A DNA stretch of 64,000 nt from Verrucomicrobiales bacterium (GTDB taxonomy: Bacteria; Verrucomicrobiota; Verrucomicrobiia; Limisphaerales; JAYPXF01). Made by a program: the position numbers and the translations under genes. The DNA lies in the NCBI GenBank assembly GCA_002715965.1, contig PBAL01000024.1, positions 1 to 64,000 of the forward strand, read 5' to 3'. The notes under the pieces were generated by a model that saw only the letters and a program-made list of their open reading frames with translations, made no database searches and had not been told where the DNA came from. Shown piece by piece: positions 16,466-25,926 of the stretch. The stretch's first letter is position 1, and every line of letters begins with the position of its first letter.

Positions 16466-17420
16466 CGGGCGCACAGGGAACGTTGATCCGTCAGTACTCG
16501 GCGGCGCGGATAGGTGATCCACAATTGTAGATCACGAAGGCGAATTTCGGTCGCGCTCGGTGGACTCAACTTCAACACAAATTGGTTCTCTCCCTCGGCC
16601 ACGAACGAGGGCGAGACTTCGTACTCAAGAAACTTGTCCGTAAACGGCTCCGTTTTGCCCCGGCCTGCGTACTTCGTTTCAGTCATCACCCTCCAAACTC
16701 CGAGCGCCTGTTCGTCGAGGTGGACGGATAGCTTCTCCCCGACTTGGGACAACGATGTGCCCGAAGCATCGTCGAGCATCAGGTGAAGCTTGATCTCGGC
16801 GCGTTCCGAGACGTCATCCACGATCAGAGAGGTCCTTCTCGTGGCACCAGACCGGATCTTCATCGGACTCCGCTGATTCAAGATTTGGCAGTTTACGATA
16901 GCGATTCTCTGCCCCGGGCAGGAACCCATTGATCATGTCCGTTCGCAGGGAATTGACGACGTAGAGCTTGTCCTTCCCAACCAGTCGCGTCGGATCGCCC
17001 AATTCAGTCCAGATGGGATGGGCCGGGCGGAAGAAATAGAATTGGTTGTACGTATAGATTCCATCGACCTCGCCGTTCCAGGCTCGCAGCGCCCGCGCCC
17101 GGAAGGTCTCAAGAGTGTAGCGTTTCCAGTCCCGTTTGAACCCCTTCTCCATCTCCCTTGCTTCCGACAGGTTGCCGTAGACAGGCACGTCGTGCTTCTT
17201 GGCCAGCGCCACGCTCTCGGACCTGGGCGTCAGTCGGAAATAACCGGAAGGCATAAGCAGATCGATCAGGTCCTCTTCCATCCACTTCTCAATATCCAGG
17301 CCGATGTCGCGGCAAAAGCCGACTGAGTCCGGCACGCGAATGGACAGCAGGATCGGCTATCCCCGCTTCCGGCCCTCGCGATCCAATATATTCTGGATCC
17401 GGCGAATGAGATTCCTCATC
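16466..17420 (-). pseudogene. Degraded glycoside-hydrolase-like gene, C-terminal half
   Basis: Pieces in different frames give one protein: LIRRIQNILDREGRKRG, a TAG stop near 17360, then PILLSIRVPDSVGFCRDIGL, EEDLIDLLMPSGYFRL, ARALRAWNGEVDGIYTYNQF. A frameshift near 16840 leads to SLIVDDVSERAEIKLHLML and the C-terminal beta domain (EGENQFVLKLSPP, IRLRDLQLWITYP). This resembles planctomycete family-10-like glycoside-hydrolase proteins. The N-terminal half is absent; at 17418 the sequence switches to a DUF6498 fragment. One stop, one frameshift and a missing start make it a pseudogene. Confidence 0.65.
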
Positions 17421-17516
17421 TGCTGGCGTTGCTGGTCGTCATCAAGATCGCAATCGACCTGGCGATGCACACGGCGTCGCATCGGCAAAAGAATGCTCCC
17501 AGCCCGATCAGTTAGT
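17418..17516 (+). pseudogene. 3'-end fragment of a DUF6498-like gene
   Basis: The frame reads LLALLVVIKIAIDLAMHTAS HRQ and ends at a TAG. DNA and protein closely match the last codons of the DUF6498-like gene (13886-13975, LLVIIKIAIDLAMHTASHRR). Only the 3' end is present. It abuts the broken glycoside-hydrolase-like gene on the left and the oxidoreductase stop codon on the right. Confidence 0.75.
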
Positions 17517-18874
17517 CAGACTTCCTTCCACATTCCCGGAATTGGAACGGGGAATTGTCCCTTGTCATTCGGCAAGGCCGGCGGCTCGCTCTTGTAGTTC
17601 AGAGCCGAGTAGTCTTCGCAGAACTGAAAGCGGGAATCCATCATGTCATCCCATGTGACCTCCTGGCCGGTGTGGCAGGCAGCGCGTCCCATCAAAGAGG
17701 TAAGGTCGGAGTAGGCCGCGCGCTTCGCTTCGTTGTGGTGGCGATCGGTGATGATGCTCTGGATGAAGTTGTTCCACTCGTATTGCCACGGGGTCTCTTC
17801 ATCGGGATGCGGAGTCCAGGCGATGTTGGACTTGGCGATGCGTTGATCCTTGAACAGATGAACGGTTGCAGCATGAACGTTTCCGGAGAACTGGGCGGCT
17901 CTTCGCGTGCCATGAATGTAAGTGGCAAAATCTGTGGTGGTCTTTCGTTGCCGCCGAAAACCACAGAACGCCTTCGTCCCATCGGCAAAGGTGTATTCCA
18001 TCGAATAGGTCGCCAGGTTCTGCCCACAGTCTGTGCTGTTTGGCTGGCGTCCGCCCATGCCGCGGCATGAGACCGGCCAGGCGTCCTTGATCCAGCAACA
18101 TTCATCAATTTGATGGATCAGATTATCGACCATGTGCCCCGAACCCACCCACATCAGGTGAACCTTTCCAAACTTCAACTGCTCGGTGAACTGCCGGCCC
18201 CTGTCGCCCATCGGGCTCAGCCATCCTCCACCGCCAAGGCGATTCGCACGGATGAGGTTGATGTCCCCCATCTCTCCGTCGCGGATGCGTTCGATCAGTT
18301 CCTGACGCGCAGGTGAATGACGGCATTGCAGACCGGCCGCAATCTTCACGCCTTTCTTTTCAGCTTCCTCTGCAGTTTTCAACAGGTAGTGCAGGCTGCC
18401 TGGATCGGAAGCAAAGGGTTTTTCCATGAACACATTGATGCCCTTCTTCACGGCGTAAGCCACATGAGCCGGACGAATGTAAGCGCGAGTGGTGCACATC
18501 GCCACGTCGCCGGGCCGGAGACAGTCAATGGCGCGCTTGTAGGAGTCGAATCCAACGAACTGTCGGTCCTTGGGTACGTCGACACGCTTTTCAAACAGTT
18601 TGGCGAGTATCTTACGCTTGCCGTCGATGGCGCTCTGATGAATATCCGCCATCGCGTGAAGCTTGACCGGGTTGGAGGCGACGACCGAGAGAGCATCGCG
18701 AACCGCGCCCGTGCCTCGATTGCCACAGCCGATCAGTGCCAATCGTATGGTCTGGTCGTCTGCGGCGTGAACATGGCTTGGCAGACCGGCCAGAAGAGCT
18801 GAGCTTGCGGTGAGAGTTCCCGTTTGTTTCAGGAACTTCCGGCGATTCGGATTCTTGGTGTGTCTTTCATTCAT
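17516..18874 (-). CDS. Tat-exported Gfo/Idh/MocA-family oxidoreductase
   Basis: A 452-residue NAD(P)-dependent oxidoreductase. The start at 18874 begins a Tat-type leader (NRRKFLKQTGTLTASSALLA). A Rossmann motif follows, IRLALIGCGNRGTGAVRDA, then NVFMEKPFASDPGSL with the conserved EKP triplet, and a C-terminal dimerisation beta-sheet. Exported Gfo/Idh/MocA proteins are strongly amplified in Planctomycetes and Verrucomicrobia and probably act on sugars in the periplasm with a tightly held cofactor; the substrate is unknown. Upstream in-frame sequence to 19030 lacks coding character. Confidence 0.88.
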   Translation of the reverse strand: MNERHTKNPNRRKFLKQTGTLTASSALLAGLPSHVHAADDQTIRLALIGCGNRGTGAVRDALSVVASNPVKLHAMADIHQSAIDGKRKILAKLFEKRVDVPKDRQFVGFDSYKRAIDCLRPGDVAMCTTRAYIRPAHVAYAVKKGINVFMEKPFASDPGSLHYLLKTAEEAEKKGVKIAAGLQCRHSPARQELIERIRDGEMGDINLIRANRLGGGGWLSPMGDRGRQFTEQLKFGKVHLMWVGSGHMVDNLIHQIDECCWIKDAWPVSCRGMGGRQPNSTDCGQNLATYSMEYTFADGTKAFCGFRRQRKTTTDFATYIHGTRRAAQFSGNVHAATVHLFKDQRIAKSNIAWTPHPDEETPWQYEWNNFIQSIITDRHHNEAKRAAYSDLTSLMGRAACHTGQEVTWDDMMDSRFQFCEDYSALNYKSEPPALPNDKGQFPVPIPGMWKEV

Positions 18875-19186
18875 GGCCGTTGCGATGTTTTCCCCCGTCC
18901 GCTGGTCGCAAGCCAGCGAAAAGCTTCGCATATTTGTCGGACCGCCATTCAGGCAGATCTGCAATACCAAAAGAATGTCGGATTTGGCATTGGTCAGACG
19001 ACTGTCGTTGACGGAGCCCCATCGGCACAAGGTCGATGGGATCTGTTGAACAGTTGCGTGTCGATTAACTCAACAATCTTTCTCAGCACCGAGGCAAGCT
19101 CGGTGGGGTCGCTTTCCACAGGGATGCGCCGGCGCAGGGGACTGGGTTTCCGACGGTCCTCCTGCACTTCAGCAATGTGATAGCAA
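18875..19186. other. Intergenic region between two minus-strand dehydrogenase genes
   Basis: Likely holds the promoter of the Gfo/Idh/MocA gene. One minus-strand frame (to 18994) contains SDPTELASVLRKIVELIDTQ, which is protein-like, but it has no ATG outside the dehydrogenase 3' end and no ribosome-binding site, so I do not call it a gene. Confidence 0.3.
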
Positions 19187-20155
19187 TCATCGTTTGGGTT
19201 CGTTAACCGGGTTACGTACCGGTTCCCCGCGAAGAAAACGTGCAACCTCCTCCGCGGCTTCCCGTCTGCCGATCTGACGTTCCTCCTCAGTAGCGCCGCC
19301 GAGATGGGGCGTCATCACGACCTGGTCCATTTCGAACAAGGCCGAATGAACCACCGGTTCTTCTTCGAACACGTCAAAGCCAGCCCCGGCAAGCTGCCCC
19401 GATCTTAGTGCCTCAACGACCGCAGCTTCGTCCATGACTTTCCCCCGAGCGACGTTGATGAACACGGCACCCGGTTTCATCGCAGCCAATGCCTTGGCGT
19501 CGATCATGTGCCGGGTGGAATCCGTCAACGGAACAAGCGCGACCACCAGGTCGGATTCCGCAAGCAGTTCCTTGAAGGACCGGCATTGTGGATGATCGTC
19601 GTTCCGTTGACGCGTGTGAATGACGTTGAGGCCAAAGGCGGTTGCCCGCTTCTCGACGAGTTTCGCAATTCGTCCATAGCCGATGATCCCGAGAGTCTTT
19701 CCACCGACGAGCGAGCCTTCCCACCGCAGTGGTTGCATCCCGAGTTTTCCCCATTCGCCAGTCCGGATGAAGCGATCACCCTCGGCAATTCGACGCGTCA
19801 CCGAGAGAATCAAGCCAAGCGTAAGATCCGCTGTCGACTCCGCAAACGCGTCGGGCGTATTGGTTGCCTGGATGCCGCGCCGGGTGAGTTCTTCCAAATC
19901 CAGGTTGTCGACCCCCATTGCTGCATTGGCGACCATCCTCAGCCTGGGTGCGGCATCTAGTAGTTCGGCATTCGCTCTGACTTCACCCTGGCTGATGAAA
20001 GCCTCGCAATCGCGCAGAAGAGAAAATAGATCCGCCTTGGGCAAAGCGTTCCACTCGTGTCGATTCGGAAGCAACAGCTCGGCGACTCCATCCAGCGGAG
20101 AAAGGTGTTCCCGCGGCACGTTCAGCGTGAAGAGAACTTTCGGAAGTGAATTCAC
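19187..20155 (-). CDS. D-isomer-specific 2-hydroxyacid dehydrogenase (SerA-like)
   Basis: A 322-residue NAD-dependent dehydrogenase of the D-3-phosphoglycerate/hydroxyacid family. The Rossmann motif is GKTLGIIGYGRIAKLVEKRA. Catalytic residues fall in FINVARGKVMDEAAVVEAL (Arg), GAGFDVFEEEPV (Glu) and MTPHLGGATEEE (His). There is no C-terminal ACT regulatory domain. The start is set at GTG 20155 (VNSLPKVLFTLNVPREHL). The ATG at 20245 would overlap the divergent SDR gene and adds residues unlike the family. The substrate cannot be told from sequence. Confidence 0.85.
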   Translation of the reverse strand: MNSLPKVLFTLNVPREHLSPLDGVAELLLPNRHEWNALPKADLFSLLRDCEAFISQGEVRANAELLDAAPRLRMVANAAMGVDNLDLEELTRRGIQATNTPDAFAESTADLTLGLILSVTRRIAEGDRFIRTGEWGKLGMQPLRWEGSLVGGKTLGIIGYGRIAKLVEKRATAFGLNVIHTRQRNDDHPQCRSFKELLAESDLVVALVPLTDSTRHMIDAKALAAMKPGAVFINVARGKVMDEAAVVEALRSGQLAGAGFDVFEEEPVVHSALFEMDQVVMTPHLGGATEEERQIGRREAAEEVARFLRGEPVRNPVNEPKR

Positions 20156-20229
20156 GCGCCGACTGTAGCGCCAGCTGCAAGCCACTCCAAGTCGTTGCCA
20201 AATCCGCGGCGAATCGCCAACTTCATCGC

Positions 20230-20928
20230 ATGTCCAAGACAGCACTCATCACGGCCGGCGGAAGCGGCATGGGCGCGGCAGTTGCTCGCAAACTGGCCGC
20301 CGACGGATACCAGGTCGCCATTCTTTCTTCCTCCGGGAAAGGCGAGGCATTGGCGGACGAACTCGGCGGTGTCGGCTTTACCGGCTCCAACCTCAATCCT
20401 GACGACCTGAAGCAGTTTGTCGATCTGGCCGTGGACAAGCTTGGCGGTATTGATGCCGTCGTAAACAGCGCGGGGCACGGCCCCAAAGGCAAGCTCTTGG
20501 AGATCAGCGATGAAGACTGGCAGTTGGGCATGGAAGCCTACCTGCTCAACGTCATTCGCATGACCCGCTTGGTCACCCCGCATCTGCAATCCAGAGGAGG
20601 TGGCGCGATCGTAAACATCTCATCATTCGCTGCGTTTGAACCAGACCCAACATTTCCCACCTCCGCAACATTTCGCGCCGGCTTGGCTTCATTCACCAAG
20701 CTCTTTGCCGATCAATACGCAGCGGACAAGATTCGGATGAACAACGTCCTGCCCGGCTTCATCGACAGCCTGCCTGAACGGGAGCACTTCAAAGCCCGCA
20801 TCCCAATGGGCCGCTACGGTACCACGGATGAAATCGCGGAGACCGTTTCCTTTCTGCTCTCGGATGGAGCCGCCTACATCACGGGTCAGAATATCCGGGT
20901 GGACGGAAGCATCACCCGTTCGGTATAA
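20230..20928 (+). CDS. Atypical short-chain dehydrogenase/reductase lacking the Tyr-x-x-x-Lys pair
   Basis: A 232-residue SDR starting at ATG 20230 (MSKTALITAGGSGMGAAVAR; the motif is TAGGSGMG). NSAG (cofactor stabilisation) and the Ser of IVNISSFAAF are kept. Where classical enzymes have Y-x-x-x-K, this one reads PTSATFRAGLASFTK, so Ser and Arg occupy the catalytic Tyr and Lys positions. The C-terminal part (LPGFIDSLPE, YITGQNIRVDGS) is normal. It lies divergently from the hydroxyacid dehydrogenase, with the starts ~75 bases apart, and 10 bases before a small membrane-protein gene. It may have shifted chemistry or a non-catalytic role. Confidence 0.85.
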   Translation: MSKTALITAGGSGMGAAVARKLAADGYQVAILSSSGKGEALADELGGVGFTGSNLNPDDLKQFVDLAVDKLGGIDAVVNSAGHGPKGKLLEISDEDWQLGMEAYLLNVIRMTRLVTPHLQSRGGGAIVNISSFAAFEPDPTFPTSATFRAGLASFTKLFADQYAADKIRMNNVLPGFIDSLPEREHFKARIPMGRYGTTDEIAETVSFLLSDGAAYITGQNIRVDGSITRSV

Positions 20929-20938
20929 ATTAATCGTC

Positions 20939-21412
20939 ATGGAAACAACCGGGGCACAGAAGGAACTCACTGCCTTGCGGGCACTCAAGGCCATGGCTTC
21001 AGTCATCAAGACCGGCTTGATCTGGGGCTTTGCCTGGGGGCTCACCGGCGCACTGATCGCCTCAACCATCGATCGTGAAGGCAAGATCAACGACATGTGG
21101 ATCAACCTGTGCGTGCCAGGTTTCGTCTGTGGGGTGGCGTTCGCCGTGGTGTTCCGGATTGCCGAAGGCCATCACCGATTCGACGACGTGAAGCTGTCGC
21201 GACTGGCGGTCCTGTCTGCATTTTCCGGTCTGTTGGTGGGACTCTTTCCGTTTGTCGCCGGGACGCCGAACTCCGCATATCCAATCGCGTATCTGGTAGC
21301 AGCCATCCTCAGTTCCACGATCTTTGGGAGCATGGCCTCGGCTGTGGGCCTGACCATGATGTTTCGTGCTGGGCGCGATCGACCAACCGCGAGTGCCGAA
21401 GCGGATTCCTGA
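20939..21412 (+). CDS. Hypothetical four-helix membrane protein
   Basis: A 157-residue protein starting at ATG 20939, 10 bases after the SDR stop, so probably in the same transcript. Four hydrophobic segments are visible: IWGFAWGLTGALIAST, LCVPGFVCGVAFAVVF, LAVLSAFSGLLVGLFPFV and IAYLVAAILSSTIFGSMAS. Its tail is charged. I do not recognise a family. It converges with the SUMF1 gene one base after its stop. Confidence 0.65.
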   Translation: METTGAQKELTALRALKAMASVIKTGLIWGFAWGLTGALIASTIDREGKINDMWINLCVPGFVCGVAFAVVFRIAEGHHRFDDVKLSRLAVLSAFSGLLVGLFPFVAGTPNSAYPIAYLVAAILSSTIFGSMASAVGLTMMFRAGRDRPTASAEADS

Positions 21413-21413
21413 T

Positions 21414-22508
21414 TCAACGAACCGGTACCGGCTTGGTCACCTTCGGAGTGCCCAGGCAGATGCGGAATCCGTCGCGGGAGTCGGAGTAGGTGATGCTCCC
21501 GATGCCGAGGCGGACGGCACAGCGCGCGTTGCCAGGCACATCGAAGTAGTTACCCCCCCGACAAACCGGACGCGAAACCGAGCGTTCCTTGTCGTCGAGG
21601 TAGTGAATTCCTTCATGTCCACCGGACGGATCGAAATGGTCGAGCGTGAATTCCCAAACCCCTCCGCACATGTCAGCCAAGCCAAAACCGTTGCGACCTC
21701 GTTCGCCGTAGTGATCGACCGGCGACAGAAATGCGAACCCGTCACTCCAAGGCGCATTGGCCAGCGGCCAGACCGTGTCGCGGCCGGGCAGAAAATCGAC
21801 GGCCGAAATATTGAGTCGCCGCTTGCCTTCCATCAGATCATTGCCCCACCAAAAGTACTGACTCCCTTTACTTCCCCCACGACAGGCGTATGCCCATTCC
21901 GCTTCCGTTGGCAGACGGATTTCCATCTGCTTCGGCAGTCCACCGGCCTTTCGCATGCGCGCGGTCAGCCATCGTGCAAAGGCCTTCATGTCCTGGTAAC
22001 TCACACAGACAACTGGGTAAGTATCCTTCATCGGAATGCCAAATCCCGGTTCGCGCCAACTCTTGTCGGGCACGGATTTCCAAGGGTGTTTGACTCCTGA
22101 AGGGTAGTAGTAACGGTCCCAATCATGATTGAAGACCTGGGTCATGCCACCTGGCTTTTCGGCATCGGTGACGTATCCAGATTCCTCAACGAACCTTCGA
22201 AACTGCCCGTAAGTCACTTCAGTGCGCCCCATCCAGAAGCCTTCCTTCACCTGCATGACACGCGCTTCGCCCTCGTACTTCTCGCGAACCGTTCCCGGCT
22301 TTGCTCCCCCTTCAATCCCCGTCGCCCAATCCTTCTCCGCCTGCGTGCTGCCCATCATGAACTTGCCCGGTGGTATGTAGACCACTTCGAGGCTCACCCC
22401 TTTTCCAAGGTCCAGGATCTTCTTCGCACCTCGGGCTGGCTCATCCGCGGCAAGCAAGCCGACGGAGATGAATGGAACAAGTGCAGAAAGTAGAATCAGA
22501 TTCTTCAT
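21414..22508 (-). CDS. Secreted SUMF1/FGE-fold protein
   Basis: A 364-residue protein with a signal peptide (MKNLILLSALVPFISVGLLA) and a full formylglycine-generating-enzyme-like (SUMF1) domain: YIPPGKFMMGS, FWMGRTEVTYGQFRRFV, RLPTEAEWAYACRGG, LADMCGGVWEFTLD, RPVCRGGNYFDVPGNARCAV and DGFRICL. The closely spaced cysteine pair of true FGE enzymes is not evident, so it is more likely a structural or carbohydrate-linked member, as are most Planctomycete/Verrucomicrobia homologues. It is a single gene converging with the membrane-protein gene. Confidence 0.87.
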   Translation of the reverse strand: MKNLILLSALVPFISVGLLAADEPARGAKKILDLGKGVSLEVVYIPPGKFMMGSTQAEKDWATGIEGGAKPGTVREKYEGEARVMQVKEGFWMGRTEVTYGQFRRFVEESGYVTDAEKPGGMTQVFNHDWDRYYYPSGVKHPWKSVPDKSWREPGFGIPMKDTYPVVCVSYQDMKAFARWLTARMRKAGGLPKQMEIRLPTEAEWAYACRGGSKGSQYFWWGNDLMEGKRRLNISAVDFLPGRDTVWPLANAPWSDGFAFLSPVDHYGERGRNGFGLADMCGGVWEFTLDHFDPSGGHEGIHYLDDKERSVSRPVCRGGNYFDVPGNARCAVRLGIGSITYSDSRDGFRICLGTPKVTKPVPVR

Positions 22509-22617
22509 TGGCGAATACCGAGCAGGTTCCGTGGAAGTTGGAAGGAGTCAAGTATGGAACGACGAAGCGTAATTCGGATTGACCCTCTGCCCAGTCACCG
22601 CACCCTTCGTTAACGTC

Positions 22618-23454
22618 ATGAAAAAACTTCGAATTGGCCTCGCCCAAGTCAAGCAATCCGCAGAGTTCGACGCGAACGCGCGAACGATCTGCCGTTCCCT
22701 TGAAGAAGCCGCGGATAAGGAATTGCAGATCGTCTGTTTTCCCGAAACCCAGACGGTGGGGTATCGCGTTGATGTGACCGCTTCGGACGCGCCTGTTCCG
22801 GTTGAGCGTCTTGAAGAACTGCACCAACAGGTAGCCCAACGATGTGGTGAGCTTGGAATGGCATGTATCCTGGGCACGGAGACCCCGCTGGCAGCCGATC
22901 CGCACGGAGGAAAACCCTACAACTCGGCCATCGTGATTTCTCCGGACGGAAAGATACTCGGCACGCATCACAAGACGCGGCTCACGCCACTGGATGCAAT
23001 CGCCTACTCTGCCGGGAATTCAATCGAAACCTTTGAGCTGTTCGGCGTGCGGGTGGGCGTGGTCATCTGCTTCGAAGGGTTTCGATTCGCCGACACGACC
23101 GAGGAATGTGTCCGGCAAGGGGCACAACTCGTCTTTCATCCGCAGAACAACACCACGCGGCCCAACGACTGGAAGATTCCCTTACATCATTCCATGATCA
23201 CAACGCGCGCAGCCGAAAACACAATCTGGTTCGCGTCATGCAACGTCTGCTATCCCGAACATCAGAACTGCCGAACCATGATCGTCGCGCCAGATGGCCG
23301 GATTCATGCGCAGGCGGAGATGAAGCGCGAAGAATTGCTGGTCGCGGAGATCGACATCGATCAGGCGACCCGGGCGATGTTCGAATTCAATCCCAATGCC
23401 TGCGTGCCACTCCTTTTCGCGGACACCGTTCCCCGGGAAGAACTTGCACGCTGA
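22618..23454 (+). CDS. Carbon-nitrogen hydrolase (nitrilase superfamily)
   Basis: A 278-residue amidase/nitrilase-fold enzyme from ATG 22618. The catalytic Glu-Lys-Cys triad is present: CFPETQTVGYR (Glu), LGTHHKTRLTPLD (Lys) and VGVVICFEGFRF (Cys). Family members hydrolyse amides, N-carbamoyl compounds or nitriles; the exact substrate is not clear. It lacks a signal peptide. The gene lies divergently from the SUMF1 gene, with 109 bases between the starts. It is followed at 65 bases by the DUF1592-type operon, from which it is probably independent. Confidence 0.87.
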   Translation: MKKLRIGLAQVKQSAEFDANARTICRSLEEAADKELQIVCFPETQTVGYRVDVTASDAPVPVERLEELHQQVAQRCGELGMACILGTETPLAADPHGGKPYNSAIVISPDGKILGTHHKTRLTPLDAIAYSAGNSIETFELFGVRVGVVICFEGFRFADTTEECVRQGAQLVFHPQNNTTRPNDWKIPLHHSMITTRAAENTIWFASCNVCYPEHQNCRTMIVAPDGRIHAQAEMKREELLVAEIDIDQATRAMFEFNPNACVPLLFADTVPREELAR

Positions 23455-23519
23455 TGTCGTTTCTCATCGGCGAAGGATTGAAGTAAGAACTCCCTCAGGA
23501 GTCCAATTCAGTCTCACAC

Positions 23520-25925
23520 GTGAATAACAGTCTTCGAATCATCATGCCTGCGCTGCTGCTCGGTTGCCTCATATCCAGAGCGGCTGAGCCGTTTGATCGC
23601 GCGGTGGGACCGTTCTTCACCAGGCACTGCACCGGCTGCCATGGAAAAAAATTAAGCAAGGGGGATTTTCGGCTGGATGAACTTTCACATGACTTTGGAG
23701 GCGGCAAGGACGTGGCAATGTGGGTGGAAGTGATGGACCGGATCAATTCCGGCGAGATGCCACCGGAAGACAAACCGCAACCGACAGCCACCGAAATTGA
23801 ACGGGTCGTCGGCTGGCTCGGGGAACGGATCAAGGAAGGCAAACGAGCGCGCATGGCCAGACGGGCCAAGGTCGCGCATTACCGGCTGAGCCGGGAGGAA
23901 TATTCATACACCATTCAGGATCTGTTGGGCGTGCACTTCGATGCCAAGGCTCCGGGCAAGCTGACCGAGGACCCGGTATGGCATGGATTCGAACGGATTG
24001 GTTCGCAACTCACACTATCGCCGTCGCATGTGGAAAAGTATCTCAACGCTGCCCGAGAGATTCTCGACAAGGCCTATCCCGAAAAACAGGCAATCACCCG
24101 CTCGTATCGCAAGGATGCACTCGACATTGACTGGCCCAACCGCAGCAAGCGCAAACTTCTGCGCGAACGTGGGATTCTAGATCAGGTCCGCCTGTTGATC
24201 TGGCCGGGGCACGTGCTCTCCTATATCCAACCAACCCACGTCAATCACGACCTGCCGCCTGGCATTTATCGTGCCCGCATGCAACTCAGCGGTCTCATGC
24301 CACGCAACGGCCGCCCACCCCACGTCAAGCTTCACTGCAAGCAACTCGACCGCACCTTGTTCGAACAGGACATCCTTGCCCCGGAAGACGCACCGATGAT
24401 CGTGGAATTCGAAACCTATCTCGAAGGCAAGATTTCGGTGAAGATCGACAATGCCGTTCCCGGCCCATCGAACGCCGGACGATCCGGCCGCCCAACCAGC
24501 CAATACGTCTTTACGAAACTGAACGATCCGAGCTCACGCGCTCCCTGGCAGCGCAAGATGACCGACGAAGAAGGGAACGCGCTTTACCCTTTCCTGATCT
24601 TCGACTGGATCGAATGGGAAGGACCGATCATCGACGAGGCCAGCGTCAATCGTCGTAAGGCCTTCCTCGCTGCCAATCCAACCCAGACTCCCGTCTACCT
24701 GAGACGTTTTGCGGAGCAAGCCTGGCGTCGCCCCGTGACCGCCAGCGAGATCGCTCCCTACGCTTCCATCGTGGAGAAGGAGGTCGCCATGGGTGCCCCG
24801 TTCCACTCGGCTTACAAAACGGGAATGCTCGGCGTCTTGGCGTCCAAGAACTTCTACTACCTTGCTGAAGGATCCGCGGGCGAGGCGCGCCACTCACTGA
24901 ATAATTTCGAACTCGCCTCACGCCTTTCGTATTTCCTGTGGAGTTCCATGCCGGACGAAGCGCTGTTTGAAGCTGCCCGCGCAGGCCGCTTGAGTCAGCC
25001 GGGTGAGCTCCGCTCTCAACTTGCCCGGATGTTGCAGGATCCAAAGAGCGCCCGTTTCAAGGATTCCTTCCCGCGACAATGGCTGGAACTCGGGAAGGTT
25101 GGCATGTTCCCGCCCGACCCGAAGATCTATCCCGAATACGATCTCTGGCTGGAGCGCAGCATGGTTCTCGAAACCACCCATTTCTTCGCATCGGTGTTCG
25201 ACGAGGACTCATCCATCCGTGAATTTCTTGATTCAAATTGGAGCATGCTCAATCCGCGTTTGGCCTGGCACTACCAGATGCCTGAATTGCCAAAGGCCGG
25301 CTTTCAAAAGGTGTCCCTGAACGCCAACCACCATCGCGGGGGAATCCTGACCCATGGTTCCGTTCTCTCACTCACCTCCGATGGAACGCGTCATCGCCCG
25401 GTGCATCGTGGCGTCTGGGTGTCGGAGGCAATCTTCGGCAAAACCCCGAATCCCCCACCCGCAAACGTCGACCCCATTGAGCCCAATCCGGTGAACGAAA
25501 CCAAGGCCACCATTCGCATGAAGCTGGAAGCCCACACTGCCCACGCGGGTTGTGCCTCCTGCCACAAACACATCGATCCACTCGGCTTTGCCTTCGACAA
25601 CTACGACGCCATCGGCCAATGGCGCAGCGAAGAAATCGTTCCCAAGGGCCGTGGCAAGAATCCACCCGTCAACGCAACCGGCCAACTCCCGGACGGCCGG
25701 CCATTCACCAATCCCGAGGAGTTCAAGCAACTCCTGATCAACGACCTCGATCGCTTTGCCGAGGCTCTCACGGAAAAACTCGCGACCTACGCGCTGCGTC
25801 GCGCGATGACCATTGATGATCGGGAGCAGATCATTGCCATCGCCAGCCGAAGCAAAGAAGGTGATTATCCTCTCCGCACACTCGTCGAAAATCTCGTAAG
25901 CTCAGACCTATTCCAAAAACGCTGA
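23520..25925 (+). CDS. DUF1592/DUF1588/DUF1585-type secreted haem protein
   Basis: An 801-residue exported planctomycete-type protein. It starts with GTG at 23520, giving the signal peptide NNSLRIIMPALLLGCLISRA. FFTRHCTGCHGKKLSKGDF near residue 35 is a CXXCH cytochrome motif (PSCyt type). DUF1587 follows (HYRLSREEYSYTIQDLLGV), then DUF1592/DUF1588 (NFELASRLSYFLWSSMPDEA, SDGTRHRPVHRGVWVSE) and DUF1585 at the end, with a second motif, AGCASCHKHIDPLGFAFDNY. It is first in a four-gene operon; the DUF1552 partner, third in line, is its standard companion. It presumably belongs to a periplasmic redox complex of unknown substrate. Confidence 0.9.
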   Translation: MNNSLRIIMPALLLGCLISRAAEPFDRAVGPFFTRHCTGCHGKKLSKGDFRLDELSHDFGGGKDVAMWVEVMDRINSGEMPPEDKPQPTATEIERVVGWLGERIKEGKRARMARRAKVAHYRLSREEYSYTIQDLLGVHFDAKAPGKLTEDPVWHGFERIGSQLTLSPSHVEKYLNAAREILDKAYPEKQAITRSYRKDALDIDWPNRSKRKLLRERGILDQVRLLIWPGHVLSYIQPTHVNHDLPPGIYRARMQLSGLMPRNGRPPHVKLHCKQLDRTLFEQDILAPEDAPMIVEFETYLEGKISVKIDNAVPGPSNAGRSGRPTSQYVFTKLNDPSSRAPWQRKMTDEEGNALYPFLIFDWIEWEGPIIDEASVNRRKAFLAANPTQTPVYLRRFAEQAWRRPVTASEIAPYASIVEKEVAMGAPFHSAYKTGMLGVLASKNFYYLAEGSAGEARHSLNNFELASRLSYFLWSSMPDEALFEAARAGRLSQPGELRSQLARMLQDPKSARFKDSFPRQWLELGKVGMFPPDPKIYPEYDLWLERSMVLETTHFFASVFDEDSSIREFLDSNWSMLNPRLAWHYQMPELPKAGFQKVSLNANHHRGGILTHGSVLSLTSDGTRHRPVHRGVWVSEAIFGKTPNPPPANVDPIEPNPVNETKATIRMKLEAHTAHAGCASCHKHIDPLGFAFDNYDAIGQWRSEEIVPKGRGKNPPVNATGQLPDGRPFTNPEEFKQLLINDLDRFAEALTEKLATYALRRAMTIDDREQIIAIASRSKEGDYPLRTLVENLVSSDLFQKR

Positions 25926-25926
25926 A

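Noticed and set aside
18994..19245. 83-codon minus-strand ORF in the gap after the hydroxyacid dehydrogenase
   Set aside because: Its only ATG lies within the dehydrogenase 3' end, it lacks a ribosome-binding site, and no family is recognised.
21414..22508. SUMF1 protein as a true sulfatase-activating enzyme
   Set aside because: The closely spaced active-site cysteine pair of FGE is not evident and no sulfatase gene is nearby.
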